Assembly: GCF_000633255.1 (NCBI RefSeq)
Contig: NZ_AYMJ01000005.1
Span: 62,001 to 126,000 of the forward strand
Direction: 5' to 3'
Source: Pseudomonas sp. H1h
Lineage (GTDB): Bacteria; Pseudomonadota; Gammaproteobacteria; Pseudomonadales; Pseudomonadaceae
DNA length: 64,000 bases
Of the stretch, positions 43,551 through 56,641 are shown piece after piece. The notes beneath the pieces are model-generated. The model had not been told where the DNA came from. It did not search any database and saw only the letters and a program-made list of their open reading frames with translations. Both the position numbers and the translations under genes were made by a program. Position 1 is the first letter of the stretch. Every line of letters starts with the position of its first letter.

Positions 43551-44904
43551 TTCGATCGCCCTGCGCCTCAGCGGCATGTTCACGCTGGTGGCGCTGCTGG
43601 TGTTTCTGTTGATCGGCGGCGCGCTGTATCAGCAGGTCGACAAGGGCCTGGGCCTGCTGCCGGAGGCCGAGCTGGATGCGCGTTATAGCGTGCTTGAATC
43701 GGCCCTCAACCGTTACGGCACACCCGAGCATTGGATGAAGATCAACGCCAAACTCAAGCTGCTCGGTGAGGAAGACAAGCGCATCCATTTTTGGGTGGTC
43801 AGCGGTGATCCCGGTTACGAGTATGGCGAGCCGGACGCCCCGATCCGCGCCTTCGCCAAAGGCCCGACGGGCATGCATGACCTGCAGTTGCCCGACCACC
43901 CCTATCCGTTGAAAGTGCTGCTGACCGAACTGCCGGCCAAGGATCAGCGCCCGCCGCTGCGGTTCATGATCGGCATCGACACCGAGACCTTCCACGAGAC
44001 TCAGCACAACTTGCTGATCGCCTTGGTCAGCCTGGCGATTATCGGTGTGCTGATGGCGTCGGCATTGGGTTACTGGGTCGCGCGGATCGGCCTCAAACCG
44101 CTGATCAAACTGTCCCACGAAGCCCAGCGCCTGGCGCCGCCACTGCGCGCCGGACGCTTGCGGATGTCACCGTTGCCGCCGGAGCTCGAGCAGTTTGTCG
44201 AATCGTTCAACTCAACCTTGGAACGAGTCGAACAGGCCTATTCGCGACTGGAATCGTTCAATGCCGACGTGGCCCATGAACTGCGCTCGCCACTGACCAA
44301 CCTGATCGGCCAGACCCAGGTCGCACTGACGCGCGGGCGCTCCGCCGAACACTACTTCGAAGTGCTGCAATCCAACCTCGAAGAGCTGGAACGCCTGCGT
44401 TCGATCATCAACGACATGCTGTTCCTCGCCAGCGCCGATCAGGGCAGCAAGGCGACCAAACTCACCGAAACTTCATTGGCCGATGAAGTCGCGACCACGC
44501 TGGAGTACCTCGACTTCATCCTCGAAGACGCGCAAGTGCAGGTGCACGTGAGTGGTGATGCCCAAGTGCGCATCGAGATCGCGCATTTGCGTCGGGCGTT
44601 GATCAATCTGCTGAGTAACGCCGTGCAGCACACCGAGCCTGGCAAGGTGATCGAAGTGCGCATCGAGGTTGCAGAACATCAGGTCAGCATCGGCGTGGCC
44701 AACCCGGGATCGCCGATTGCCAGCGAGCATTTGCCGCGGTTGTTCGAGCGCTTCTATCGGGTCGATGCGTCACGCAGCAACAGCGGCAATAACCATGGGC
44801 TGGGGCTGGCGATCGTCAAGGCGATTGCGCTGATGCATGGTGGCGATGTGTTTGTGCACAGTGATCGGGGGATGAATACCTTCGGGATTCATTTGCCGGT
44901 TTGA
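43540..44904 (+). CDS. Sensor histidine kinase, heavy-metal (CusS/IrlS) subgroup
   Basis: A 454-residue kinase with two membrane helices (about 10-28 and 160-180), a periplasmic domain between them and a HAMP linker. The phospho-acceptor His is in FNADVAHELRSPLTNL, and the ATPase domain has INLLSNAVQHTEPG and GLGLAIVKAIA. The GTG start at 43540 has GGAG eight bases upstream and overlaps the response-regulator gene. Similarity to CusS/IrlS is in the H-box text VAHELRSPL. Confidence 0.92.
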   Translation: MSSNSIALRLSGMFTLVALLVFLLIGGALYQQVDKGLGLLPEAELDARYSVLESALNRYGTPEHWMKINAKLKLLGEEDKRIHFWVVSGDPGYEYGEPDAPIRAFAKGPTGMHDLQLPDHPYPLKVLLTELPAKDQRPPLRFMIGIDTETFHETQHNLLIALVSLAIIGVLMASALGYWVARIGLKPLIKLSHEAQRLAPPLRAGRLRMSPLPPELEQFVESFNSTLERVEQAYSRLESFNADVAHELRSPLTNLIGQTQVALTRGRSAEHYFEVLQSNLEELERLRSIINDMLFLASADQGSKATKLTETSLADEVATTLEYLDFILEDAQVQVHVSGDAQVRIEIAHLRRALINLLSNAVQHTEPGKVIEVRIEVAEHQVSIGVANPGSPIASEHLPRLFERFYRVDASRSNSGNNHGLGLAIVKAIALMHGGDVFVHSDRGMNTFGIHLPV

Positions 44905-44918
44905 TAGCCCTCCCCCTG

Positions 44919-44941
44919 CCCCTCTCCCGTTGGGAGAGGGG
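44919..44941. terminator. Hairpin after the efflux/two-component operon
   Basis: CCCCTCTCCC (44919-44928) pairs with GGGAGAGGGG (44932-44941), 15 bases after the kinase stop. It lacks a T-run and resembles the hairpin after norR. Confidence 0.5.
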
Positions 44942-45057
44942 GCGATCGTTGCTGTTGCTGTAACAGTCATTTATGAAAATCATGCTGTTTCCCAACGCCC
45001 GGCAACTTTATCTTTGCCCGCACCAAACAGCACTTGCCAAGCAAGAAGGTTTTCAAG

Positions 45058-45279
45058 ATGTCCAACAGTATGGGTATTGCCAGCGCGTTCGTTTTGTCCT
45101 CATTGATCCTGTCGCCCATGGCGATGGCTGAAGAATCGCAGTCGTTCGTAGCGCAGAATGCCGCTCGCGCTCACGCATTCGAACAGTCTCAGGCAGACGT
45201 GATGGCCAAGTCGCAAGACGCATCGCAAGCCCCTCAGGCCGCCACCTCCCAAGCTCAAGCGTCCGAGAAAGACAGCTGA
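45058..45279 (+). CDS. Small exported protein, 73 aa
   Basis: A signal peptide (residues 1-25, ending SPMAMA) is followed by a short Gln/Ala/Ser-rich tail with no cysteines (AQNAARAHAFEQSQADVMAK, then QAPQAATSQAQAS). AAGAAGG lies 8 bases before ATG 45058. It looks intrinsically disordered and no family is recognised. A good terminator follows at 45349. Confidence 0.75.
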   Translation: MSNSMGIASAFVLSSLILSPMAMAEESQSFVAQNAARAHAFEQSQADVMAKSQDASQAPQAATSQAQASEKDS

Positions 45280-45348
45280 GTCGCGCACCGCGAAAAATTT
45301 TCCCTCGACGCGGTTGTTTGGCTCTTCCCGTTCAACCGTCGTCATTCC

Positions 45349-45376
45349 AGGCCGCTGCCTTTCAGCGGCCTTTTTT
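45349..45376 (+). terminator. Rho-independent terminator
   Basis: AGGCCGCTG (45349-45357) pairs with CAGCGGCCT (45363-45371), followed by T6. It ends the small exported-protein gene before the porin gene. Confidence 0.9.
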
Positions 45377-45476
45377 CGTTGTGGTCTGAAAGCTGTTTGG
45401 TTCGTCTGTAACAACAAGAAACATCCCGCACCTCAAGACATTGAAGTGTCAGTTGACCCAAGGAGCTCCATCGCAA

Positions 45477-46793
45477 GTGCGTTACCCAGTCAGCTTCACC
45501 CCGCTGTTCATTGCAATTGCCGCAACGATTGCACCCGCCGCCCATGCCGACGAAGCCGCCAAGGAAGGCTTCGACGAAGGTTCGAGCCTCAACCTCAATG
45601 CTCGCAACTACTACATGAATCGCAACCGTCTGCAGCAGACGGACGACAACATCGAATGGGGCCAGGGTTTTCTCGGGATCTTCCAGTCGGGTTACACCGA
45701 AGGCACGGTCGGCTTCGGCATCGATGCCCATGCCATGCTCGGGCTGAAGCTCGACGGCGGTGGCGGTACCGATGGCTCGAGCATCCTGCCGGTCAGCGAC
45801 GGTAACGGCAAAGCGCCGGGCTCGTTCTCGACTGCAGGCGGTACCCTGAAAATGCGCGCGTTCGACACCGAACTGAAGGCCGGCGACCTGTTCCTCACCA
45901 ACCCGGTGATTGCCGGCGGTGAAAGCCGCATGCTGCCGCAGACCTTCCGTGGCGTCAGCCTGACCAACCACAGCTTCGACGGCTGGATGTTCGAAGGCGG
46001 CCAGGCGAGTTTCACCAAGCCTTACAACCAGAGCGGGCGCCAGCGCATCGGCACGTCCTACGGCAAACTGGCCGATGGCGACGAAAGCCGTCACCTGAAC
46101 TGGGCCGGGGTGTCCTGGAGCGGCGTCGAAGGGCTGACCAGCAACCTGTATGCCGCCGAGCTCAAGGACATCTGGAACCAGTACTACTACGACCTCGACT
46201 ACACCTGGGCGCTGAACGATCTGGTCAGCCTCAACCCGGGCCTGCACTTCTATCACACGCAAGACACCGGCGACGCCCTGCTGGGCAACATCGACAACAA
46301 CACCTACAGCCTGCATTTCACCGTCGGCATCGGCAGCCACAGCGTCACTGCCGCGTACCAGCGCGTGAACGGCAACACGCCGTTCGACTACATCAGCCAG
46401 GGCGACAGCGTTTACCTCGACAACTCGCAGCAGTACTCGGACTTCAACGGCCCGAACGAGCGCTCGTGGAAGCTCAAATATGCCTATGACTTCGCCGGTG
46501 TGGGCGTTCCGGGGCTGACCTCCGCAGTGTCGTACTCGCGCGGCACCGTAGACCTGACCAAGGTCGATCCGGACAGCAAGGGCTACGCTTCGTGGTACAG
46601 CGCCGACGGCCGCAACGCCAAGCACTGGGAGCGCGACATCGACTTGAAATACGTGGTCCAGAGCGGCCAGGCGAAAGATCTCGCGGTACGCCTGCAGTGG
46701 GCGACCAACCGTGGCGGCAACGGTTACGGCGCGATTGATACGGACACGGATGAATACCGTGTAATTGTCGACTACCCGATCAACGTCTTCTAA
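45477..46793 (+). CDS. OprD-family outer-membrane porin
   Basis: A 438-residue porin. The signal peptide ends APAAHA near residue 20, and the mature start [20 protein letters not shown] is typical of OprD/Occ channels. [17 protein letters not shown] and LKYAYDF strands and a C-terminal aromatic (NVF) follow the beta-barrel pattern. OprD porins take up basic amino acids or aromatic acids; the substrate here is unknown. The GTG at 45477 is preferred, with AAGGAG 11 bases upstream. An in-frame extension to 45441 would precede the ribosome-binding site. Confidence 0.92.
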   Translation: MRYPVSFTPLFIAIAATIAPAAHADEAAKEGFDEGSSLNLNARNYYMNRNRLQQTDDNIEWGQGFLGIFQSGYTEGTVGFGIDAHAMLGLKLDGGGGTDGSSILPVSDGNGKAPGSFSTAGGTLKMRAFDTELKAGDLFLTNPVIAGGESRMLPQTFRGVSLTNHSFDGWMFEGGQASFTKPYNQSGRQRIGTSYGKLADGDESRHLNWAGVSWSGVEGLTSNLYAAELKDIWNQYYYDLDYTWALNDLVSLNPGLHFYHTQDTGDALLGNIDNNTYSLHFTVGIGSHSVTAAYQRVNGNTPFDYISQGDSVYLDNSQQYSDFNGPNERSWKLKYAYDFAGVGVPGLTSAVSYSRGTVDLTKVDPDSKGYASWYSADGRNAKHWERDIDLKYVVQSGQAKDLAVRLQWATNRGGNGYGAIDTDTDEYRVIVDYPINVF

Positions 46794-46833
46794 GATCGGT
46801 GCTACAGCACCCGTCTTGAATTTTTTGATTTAC

Positions 46834-46925
46834 CTGTGAGAGCGGGCTTGCTTGCGAAAGCGGTGTATCAGTCAACATTCCTGTTGAATGGCACACCGCT
46901 TTCGCAAGCAAGCCCGCTCCCACAT
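46834..46925. repeat. Inverted REP pair
   Basis: GAGCGGGCTTGCTTGCGAAAG and its reverse complement (CTTTCGCAAGCAAGCCCGCTC) flank a spacer of about 40 bases (quoted core 20 bases: AGCGGGCTTGCTTGCGAAAG). Confidence 0.9.
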
Positions 46926-46988
46926 TGGAATACCGTCACTGACTTCATGCAACTACGCTTATAAGACTCCCCAACCGACAGCCCCATC

Positions 46989-48497
46989 ATGATCGCGAGC
47001 CGTACCCCACCTGTGGCGGGCAAGACCGGACGTCCCGAATTGCTGCTGATCTGCGGCAGTTCGCTGACCGTGATCGCGATTCTGTGCATCGTCACGTTTC
47101 TGCTGATCCGCGAGCACGCCAACGCTCAGGAATCAGCCACCCGCAGTGCCACCACCATCGCACAACTGATCGACGCTGACGTCCTGCGCACCGTCGAGTT
47201 GTATGACCTGACCCTGCAAGGCCTGATCGCCGCCGCGCAGCGCGATGACTTGCGCGACGTCACTCCGCAGATCCGCCACCTGGCGCTGTTCGACCGCTCG
47301 ACCACCGCGCGCTTCAAAGGCGACATCCTGCTGCTCGACAAACATGGCGATGTGGTCGCCGACTCATCGCGGGTCGAGCCCAAGCCGGGCAACTTCGCCG
47401 ACCGCGATTACTTTCTCGCCCACGCTTTCAACCGCGACACCGGCATGTTCATCAGCCGCCCGTTCAAGACCCGTTGCGACTGCGACGAAGCCAACCAGTG
47501 GCGCATCAGCTTCAGCCGGCGAATCTCCTCGGACACCGGTGAGTTCGCCGGCGTGGCCGTGGCCTCGATGAAGCTCGACTACTTCGATCAGTTGTTCAAC
47601 AGCCTCGACATCGGCAAAGACAGCACGCTGAACATCATCGACAGCGACGGCATCCTGCTGGCGCAGAAGCCGTATCTGCAAAGCGACTCCATCGGCAAGA
47701 GCTTCGGCAACCGGCCCAACGTGGTACGGATCCTGGCCGACAAGGATGGCAATGGCAGTTTCACCAGCACCTCAAGCATGGATCACCAGCAGCGCCTCTA
47801 CACCTATTCGCGGGTCGGCAACTTGCCGCTGACGGTAATGGTCGCGCTGTCCAGCGATGAAGTGTTCGGCACCTGGCGCCGCACCGCGATGTTGATCAGC
47901 GGTGCCACCGGCGTGCTCTGTGCCGGTCTGCTGTGGCTGACCTGGCTGCTCGCCCGTGAGTTGCGTTTGCGCCAACGCGCCGAGCGCGAACTGGCGCAAC
48001 TGGCTGCCACCGATGCGTTGACCGGTGTAGCCAACCGACGAATGCTCGATCTGTCGCTGCGCCACGAATGGTTCCGCGCCCAGCGCTCGGGCCAGCCGCT
48101 GTCGGTGATGATGATCGACGCTGACCACTTCAAGGCCTTCAACGATCGCCATGGGCATCAGGCCGGCGATCAGGCACTGCGCGAGCTGGCCAAGGTGATC
48201 AGCGCGAACGTGCGACGTCCGGCGGATCTGGTCGCCCGCTATGGTGGCGAAGAGTTTTCGGTGATCCTCGCCGAAACCGACAGCACCGGCGCACGGCAGA
48301 TTGCCGAACATATCCGCCAGGCAGTCGAGCAGATGCCGAGAGTCGAGGGAGCGGATGTGGCGATGACCGTCAGTATCGGCATCAGCACCTGGACGGCGGC
48401 GGTCGAGATGTCGCTGGAGCAGCTGTTGTTTGCGGCGGACAAGGCTCTGTATCAGGCCAAGGAAGGTGGGCGCAATCGGGTGGTGGTGGCTGGCTGA
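46989..48497 (+). CDS. Membrane-bound diguanylate cyclase (dCache-GGDEF)
   Basis: A 502-residue protein. Two membrane helices (about 18-42 and 300-322) frame a periplasmic double-Cache-like sensor domain. The GGDEF domain (about 335-500) has the active signature RYGGEEFSVILAE, so it should make c-di-GMP from two GTP. An allosteric RxxD site five residues before the signature reads RPADLVARY, which fits. No EAL domain is present. The ligand is unknown. Confidence 0.93.
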   Translation: MIASRTPPVAGKTGRPELLLICGSSLTVIAILCIVTFLLIREHANAQESATRSATTIAQLIDADVLRTVELYDLTLQGLIAAAQRDDLRDVTPQIRHLALFDRSTTARFKGDILLLDKHGDVVADSSRVEPKPGNFADRDYFLAHAFNRDTGMFISRPFKTRCDCDEANQWRISFSRRISSDTGEFAGVAVASMKLDYFDQLFNSLDIGKDSTLNIIDSDGILLAQKPYLQSDSIGKSFGNRPNVVRILADKDGNGSFTSTSSMDHQQRLYTYSRVGNLPLTVMVALSSDEVFGTWRRTAMLISGATGVLCAGLLWLTWLLARELRLRQRAERELAQLAATDALTGVANRRMLDLSLRHEWFRAQRSGQPLSVMMIDADHFKAFNDRHGHQAGDQALRELAKVISANVRRPADLVARYGGEEFSVILAETDSTGARQIAEHIRQAVEQMPRVEGADVAMTVSIGISTWTAAVEMSLEQLLFAADKALYQAKEGGRNRVVVAG

Positions 48498-48521
48498 AAT
48501 ATTGCGGTGGTTGCAATGGCC

Positions 48522-48592
48522 TCTTCGCGAGCAAGCCCGCTCCCACATTTTGGAATGCGTTCCCCCTGTGGGAGCGGGCTTGCTCGCGAAGA
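48522..48592. repeat. Inverted REP pair
   Basis: CTTCGCGAGCAAGCCCGCTC (48523-) and GGAGCGGGCTTGCTCGCGAA (48571-48590) form a doublet between the cyclase gene and the lpxC terminator. Confidence 0.9.
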
Positions 48593-48623
48593 CACCAGAA
48601 CAGACAACATCAAATTCAGGGCA

Positions 48624-48651
48624 TAAAAAAAGGCCATCCGAGGATGGCCTT
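48624..48651 (-). terminator. Terminator after lpxC
   Basis: AGGCCATCC (48631-48639) pairs with GGATGGCCT (48642-48650), with A6 to the left, which is T6 on the minus strand. It ends the dcw/lpxC transcription unit. Confidence 0.92.
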
Positions 48652-48675
48652 CAAAAAACTAGAGAGGTTTTTTAC

Positions 48676-49623
<948 letters not shown>

Positions 49624-49699
49624 TCAACAAAGGCTGGCGATAATAGCAGACCGAGCCTTTGCTGAACACCAATCACCGTCATAGCCCTGATACATTCCA

Positions 49700-50896
49700 T
49701 CAATCGGCCTGACGACGCAGGAATGCCGGGATGTCCAGGTAGTCCAGATCGTCTTGCGGATTCATCTTCGCGGCAGTCGCAGCACCGGCCTGAGCCTGGT
49801 TGCGCATGACGGTCGGACGGTCCAGATCGCGATAGTTCACCGCCGGTGCTTCCTGACGCGCAGGAGCCGGTTGTTGAACCTGAGCAGCGGCCATGGAGGT
49901 GTGAACGGTGTTGTCGATGACCTTCACAGGCTTCTCGATTTTCGCGCCCAGACCGGTGGCAACCACAGTCACGTGCAACTCATCGCGCATGTCCGGATCG
50001 ATAACGGTACCGACCTTGACCATCGCGTGCTCGGAAGCGAAGGCTTCGATGATCGAACCCACGTCGGAGTACTCACCCAGAGACAGGTCAGGACCGGCAG
50101 TGATGTTCACAAGGATGCCGCGTGCACCTTGCAGGTTCACGTCTTCCAGCAGCGGGTTGCGGATCGCCGCTTCAGTGGCTTCACGTGCACGGTTCGGACC
50201 GCTGGCGCAGCCAGTGCCCATCATCGCCATGCCCATTTCGCTCATCACGGTACGCACGTCGGCGAAGTCGACGTTGATCATGCCCGGACGCTTGATGATG
50301 TCGGAGATACCGCGCACGGCACCGGCCAGTACATCGTCCGCCTTGGCGAAAGCCGACAGCAGGCTTGCGTCTTTACCGAGGATGGTCAGCAGCTTCTCGT
50401 TAGGAATGGTGATCAACGAGTCGACGCTTTCGGAGAGCATGCGGATGCCTTCGTCGGCAATCTGCATACGCTTGCGGCCTTCGAACGGGAACGGACGGGT
50501 CACGACCGCAACGGTCAGGATGCCCATTTCCTTGGCCACTTCGGCAATGATCGGCGCAGCACCGGTACCGGTACCACCGCCCATGCCAGTGGTGATGAAC
50601 ACCATGTTGGTGCCGGCCAGCACTTCAGCGATGCGCTCGCGATCTTCCAGCGCAGCCTGACGGCCGACTTCCGGGTTGGCGCCAGCGCCCAGACCCTTGG
50701 TCACACCGGTGCCCAGTTGCAGGATGGTGCGCGCGCCGATGTTTTTCAGCGCTTGAGCATCAGTGTTGGCGCAGATGAACTCAACGCCTTCGATGTTGCT
50801 CTTGACCATGTGGTTGACAGCGTTGCCGCCGCCACCGCCAACACCGATAACTTTGATTACCGGGCTTGCGGGGATGTTGTCTACGAGTTCGAACAT
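49700..50896 (-). CDS. ftsZ: Cell division GTPase FtsZ
   Basis: A 398-residue tubulin homologue. The GTP-binding signature GGGTGTGAAPIIAEVAKE is intact, and NVDFADVRTVM and the T7 loop region follow. A variable linker rich in Gln/Ala/Pro precedes the conserved C-terminal peptide (DYLDIPAFLRRQAD) that binds FtsA and ZipA. It forms the division ring. Confidence 0.99.
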   Translation of the reverse strand: MFELVDNIPASPVIKVIGVGGGGGNAVNHMVKSNIEGVEFICANTDAQALKNIGARTILQLGTGVTKGLGAGANPEVGRQAALEDRERIAEVLAGTNMVFITTGMGGGTGTGAAPIIAEVAKEMGILTVAVVTRPFPFEGRKRMQIADEGIRMLSESVDSLITIPNEKLLTILGKDASLLSAFAKADDVLAGAVRGISDIIKRPGMINVDFADVRTVMSEMGMAMMGTGCASGPNRAREATEAAIRNPLLEDVNLQGARGILVNITAGPDLSLGEYSDVGSIIEAFASEHAMVKVGTVIDPDMRDELHVTVVATGLGAKIEKPVKVIDNTVHTSMAAAQVQQPAPARQEAPAVNYRDLDRPTVMRNQAQAGAATAAKMNPQDDLDYLDIPAFLRRQAD

Positions 50897-51000
50897 TTTC
50901 CCTCTCCTTACATTCTCTAGTTTTTTCGCCTACTGCATTTTTGTCGCGGTGCATCTACTGCTACTGCTTGCCGCTTGAAGCTTGACGCTTCCAGCTGCTG

Positions 51001-52260
51001 TTAAAAGTTGCCTTGAACCCACTTCTTCAGTCGGTCCAGCAACGGCGCCTGCGGCTCATCGTTGCTGTAGCTGTCGCGGCTGCCGATGCCCGAGAACGAA
51101 ATCCCGTCGGACTGCTTCTGCAGGCCGTACATCAACAAGCCAACGCCAGTGGAGTAAATCGGGTTGCGCACCACGTCATCCAGGCCCTTCACGCCATGCG
51201 GCACGCCCAGACGGACCGGCATGTGGAAGATTTCCTCGGCAAGCTCAGTGGCGCCTTCCATCTTCGACGTACCGCCGGTCAGGACAATGCCCGCCGGGAT
51301 CAGGTCTTCGTAGCCGCTGCGACGCAGTTCGGCCTGGATCAGGGTGAACAGTTCGTCGTAGCGCGGCTCGACCACTTCGGCCAGGGCCTGACGCGACAGC
51401 TCGCGCGGTGGACGGTCGCCGACGCTTGGCACCTTGATGGTTTCACCGGCACCGGCCAGTTTGGCCAGGGCGCAGGCGTAGCGAATCTTGATCTCTTCGG
51501 CGTACTGGGTCGGGGTGCGCAACGCCATGGCGATGTCGTTGGTGACCTGGTCGCCGGCAATCGGGATCACCGCGGTGTGACGGATCGCGCCTTCGGTGAA
51601 AATCGCGATGTCGGTGGTACCGCCGCCGATGTCGACCAGGCACACGCCCAGCTCTTTTTCGTCGTCGGTCAGCACCGAGTAGGCCGACGCCAGTTGCTCG
51701 AGGATGATGTCGTCGATTTCCAGACCGCAGCGGCGCACGCATTTTTCAATGTTCTGCGCGGCGTTGACAGCGCAGGTGACCACGTGAACCTTGGCTTCCA
51801 GACGTACGCCGGACATGCCCAGAGGCTCGCGCACGCCTTCCTGGTTATCGATCACGTAATCCTGCGGCAGGGTGTGCAGCACGCGCTGGTCAGCCGGAAT
51901 CGCCACGGCCTGGGCGGCGTCGAGTACACGCTCAAGGTCAGCCGAGCTGACTTCACGATCACGAATCGCCACGATGCCGTGGGAGTTCAGGCTGCGAATG
52001 TGATTGCCCGCCACGCCGACGAACGCCGAGTGAATGCGGCAGCCCGCCATCAGCTGGGCTTCTTCGATCGCGCGCTGGATCGATTGCACCGTGGACTCGA
52101 TGTTCACCACCACGCCCTTCTTCAGGCCGCGGGAGGGGTGAGTACCGATACCGACGATTTCCAGCGTGCCGTCGTCCGCGACCTCGCCTACCAGCGCCAC
52201 CACCTTGGAGGTGCCGATATCCAGACCGACGATCATTTTGCCGCTTTGCACGTTTGCCAT
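51001..52260 (-). CDS. ftsA: Cell division protein FtsA
   Basis: A 419-residue actin-like ATPase that tethers FtsZ to the membrane. VGLDIGTSKVVALVGE and LVDIGGGTTDIAIF are the phosphate-binding loops, and LTGGTSKMEG is the adenosine motif. The C-terminal amphipathic helix (LLDRLKKWVQGNF) anchors it. The 104 bases between ftsA and ftsZ contain an inverted repeat (CTTGAAGC / GCTTCCAG area, 50967-51000) of a type scattered in Pseudomonas. Confidence 0.98.
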   Translation of the reverse strand: MANVQSGKMIVGLDIGTSKVVALVGEVADDGTLEIVGIGTHPSRGLKKGVVVNIESTVQSIQRAIEEAQLMAGCRIHSAFVGVAGNHIRSLNSHGIVAIRDREVSSADLERVLDAAQAVAIPADQRVLHTLPQDYVIDNQEGVREPLGMSGVRLEAKVHVVTCAVNAAQNIEKCVRRCGLEIDDIILEQLASAYSVLTDDEKELGVCLVDIGGGTTDIAIFTEGAIRHTAVIPIAGDQVTNDIAMALRTPTQYAEEIKIRYACALAKLAGAGETIKVPSVGDRPPRELSRQALAEVVEPRYDELFTLIQAELRRSGYEDLIPAGIVLTGGTSKMEGATELAEEIFHMPVRLGVPHGVKGLDDVVRNPIYSTGVGLLMYGLQKQSDGISFSGIGSRDSYSNDEPQAPLLDRLKKWVQGNF

Positions 52261-52275
52261 GGGTCCTGCCTCTTC

Positions 52276-53142
52276 TTAATTCTTTGCGACAGCGGGTTTG
52301 TCTGTCGTCGGCGCTACAGGTTCCCGCCAGCCAACAGCGAGGCCGTTGGCGTAGCGCAGATCGATGCGCGCAATGTTCGTAATCTGGTCTTTAAGCGTCT
52401 TGTCATAGATGGCAATGAAGCGGCGCATCTTTTCCACCAGGTTGCCGCGTCCCAGCAGCAACTCGATGCCGGGGCCGGAACTGCCGGCACCGGTGGTCAG
52501 GAACCAGCTACCGCGCTCACGCAATTCCAGGCGTGCAATCGAGAAGCCCAGCGGCCTGAGCATCTGGCTCAGCACCTGGTATTGCTGCATCACTTGCTGC
52601 TGGGCCCGTTGTGGGCCGAACAGCTGAGGCAGGTGTTCGTAGTTCGCCAGTTCCTTTGGCGTAAACGCCTGGCCCTGGTTGTTCAGCAGCGACTCGTCAC
52701 CCCAGCGGGCCACGGGCAGTTGCTCTTCGAGGCGGATCACCACCTGGTCCGGCCACACCCGACGTACTTCGGCGTGGGCGATCCATGGCATCTGCTCAAG
52801 CTCGGTGCGCATACCGGCCAGGTCGATGGTGAAGAAGCTCGACGCCACGTACGGGGCGATCCGCTGCTGCACCGCTTGCTGGCTGATGTAGCTCAGGTCG
52901 CCCTGCACCGCGATCTTGGTGATCGGGCGGTCGGCGTAAGGCAACAAACGCTGCGCGCCTTCGTACGTACCAAAACCCAGCACCACCAGCAGCACCGGCC
53001 AGAACAGACTTTTCAGAAAGCCGAAATTGGCTTTCGGCAGGCGCACGGACATCGGCTCTTTGGCCACCATTCGGCTGGCACCCCGCGGCACCGGCTTGCG
53101 GCCGGGTGCGGGTGGCTGATGTCTGAGCTGAGCGCCTTGCAT
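52276..53142 (-). CDS. ftsQ: Cell division protein FtsQ
   Basis: A 288-residue bitopic protein. A basic cytoplasmic tail leads to one membrane helix (about 48-68), then a POTRA domain ([20 protein letters not shown]) and a beta domain that binds FtsB/FtsL. ATG 53142 has GAGG about nine bases upstream; a longer frame lies within ddlB and is rejected. Confidence 0.96.
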   Translation of the reverse strand: MQGAQLRHQPPAPGRKPVPRGASRMVAKEPMSVRLPKANFGFLKSLFWPVLLVVLGFGTYEGAQRLLPYADRPITKIAVQGDLSYISQQAVQQRIAPYVASSFFTIDLAGMRTELEQMPWIAHAEVRRVWPDQVVIRLEEQLPVARWGDESLLNNQGQAFTPKELANYEHLPQLFGPQRAQQQVMQQYQVLSQMLRPLGFSIARLELRERGSWFLTTGAGSSGPGIELLLGRGNLVEKMRRFIAIYDKTLKDQITNIARIDLRYANGLAVGWREPVAPTTDKPAVAKN

Positions 53143-53146
53143 GGTC

Positions 53147-55570
<2,424 letters not shown>

Positions 55571-55578
<8 letters not shown>

Positions 55579-56641
55579 GGGCCACCTCCAGGCAGGTATC
55601 GACCACGCTACGGGTGGCATCGGGTTTGGCCAGACGGCGGGCCGCTTGGGCCATTTCTTCGAGTCGTTGCGGTTGCATCAAGACCTCTGTCAGGCGCGCG
55701 GCAAGGTCCGCGGCACCGGTCGTTCTTTGCGGCATCACGAAGGCAGCGCCTTCACGGGCCAAATAATCGGCGTTGCGGGTCTGGTGATCGTCGATCGCGT
55801 GGGGCAAAGGCACCAGCATCGAGGGCAGACCGACGGCAGCCAGCTCACTGATGGTCAGCGCGCCAGCGCGGCACACCACCAGGTCAGCCCAGCCATAGGC
55901 ATGGGCCATGTCTTTGATGAACGGCTGCACCTGCGCATCCACGCCGGCGGCGCGATAGCGCTCTGCAGTCACTTCATCGTGGTTTTTGCCGGCCTGATGA
56001 AACACTTCCGGGCGCAAATCGGCAGCGACTTGCGCCAGGGCCTCAGGCAGCAACTTGTTCAACGGTTCTGCGCCCAGGCTTCCGCCAAGGATCAGCAAAC
56101 GCGCTTTGCGACCGGCCAGGGCTGGTCGCGATGTTTCGAGGAACAGCTCGCTGCGCACCGGGTTTCCGGTGGTACGGCGGGTGTCCGACAGAGTAAAGGT
56201 GTCGGGGAACGCTTCACACACCCGGGCGGCGAACGGCACCAGCAACCGATTGGCGGTGCCGGCCACAGCGTTCTGCTCGTGAACGATCACCGGCACACCG
56301 GCCAGTTTGGCGGCGATCCCGCCAGGGCCGGTCACATAACCACCGAAGCCGACCACGCAGACTGGACGCAGCTTGCGAATCACCGCCCGCGCCTGCCACA
56401 CCGACTTGAGCAACATGAACGGTGCCTTGAGCAGCGACAGCTTGCCCTTGCCACGTAACCCCGTGGCATTGATGCGGTGCAGTTCAAGGCCTGCGGCCGG
56501 TACCAGATCGTTTTCAATCCCGCGTGGCGTGCCGAGCCAGTGCACGGTGTAGCCGCGCGCCTGAAATTCGCGGGCACAGGACAGCGCCGGGAACACGTGG
56601 CCGCCGGTGCCGCCGGCCATGATCAATACGTTAGCGCCCAT
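55571..56641 (-). CDS. murG: UDP-GlcNAc:lipid I N-acetylglucosamine transferase
   Basis: A 356-residue GT-B glycosyltransferase converting lipid I to lipid II at the inner face of the membrane. [12 protein letters not shown] and [11 protein letters not shown] are the glycine-rich loops, and [18 protein letters not shown] is the donor site. Its start overlaps the ftsW end by 11 bases. Confidence 0.98.
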
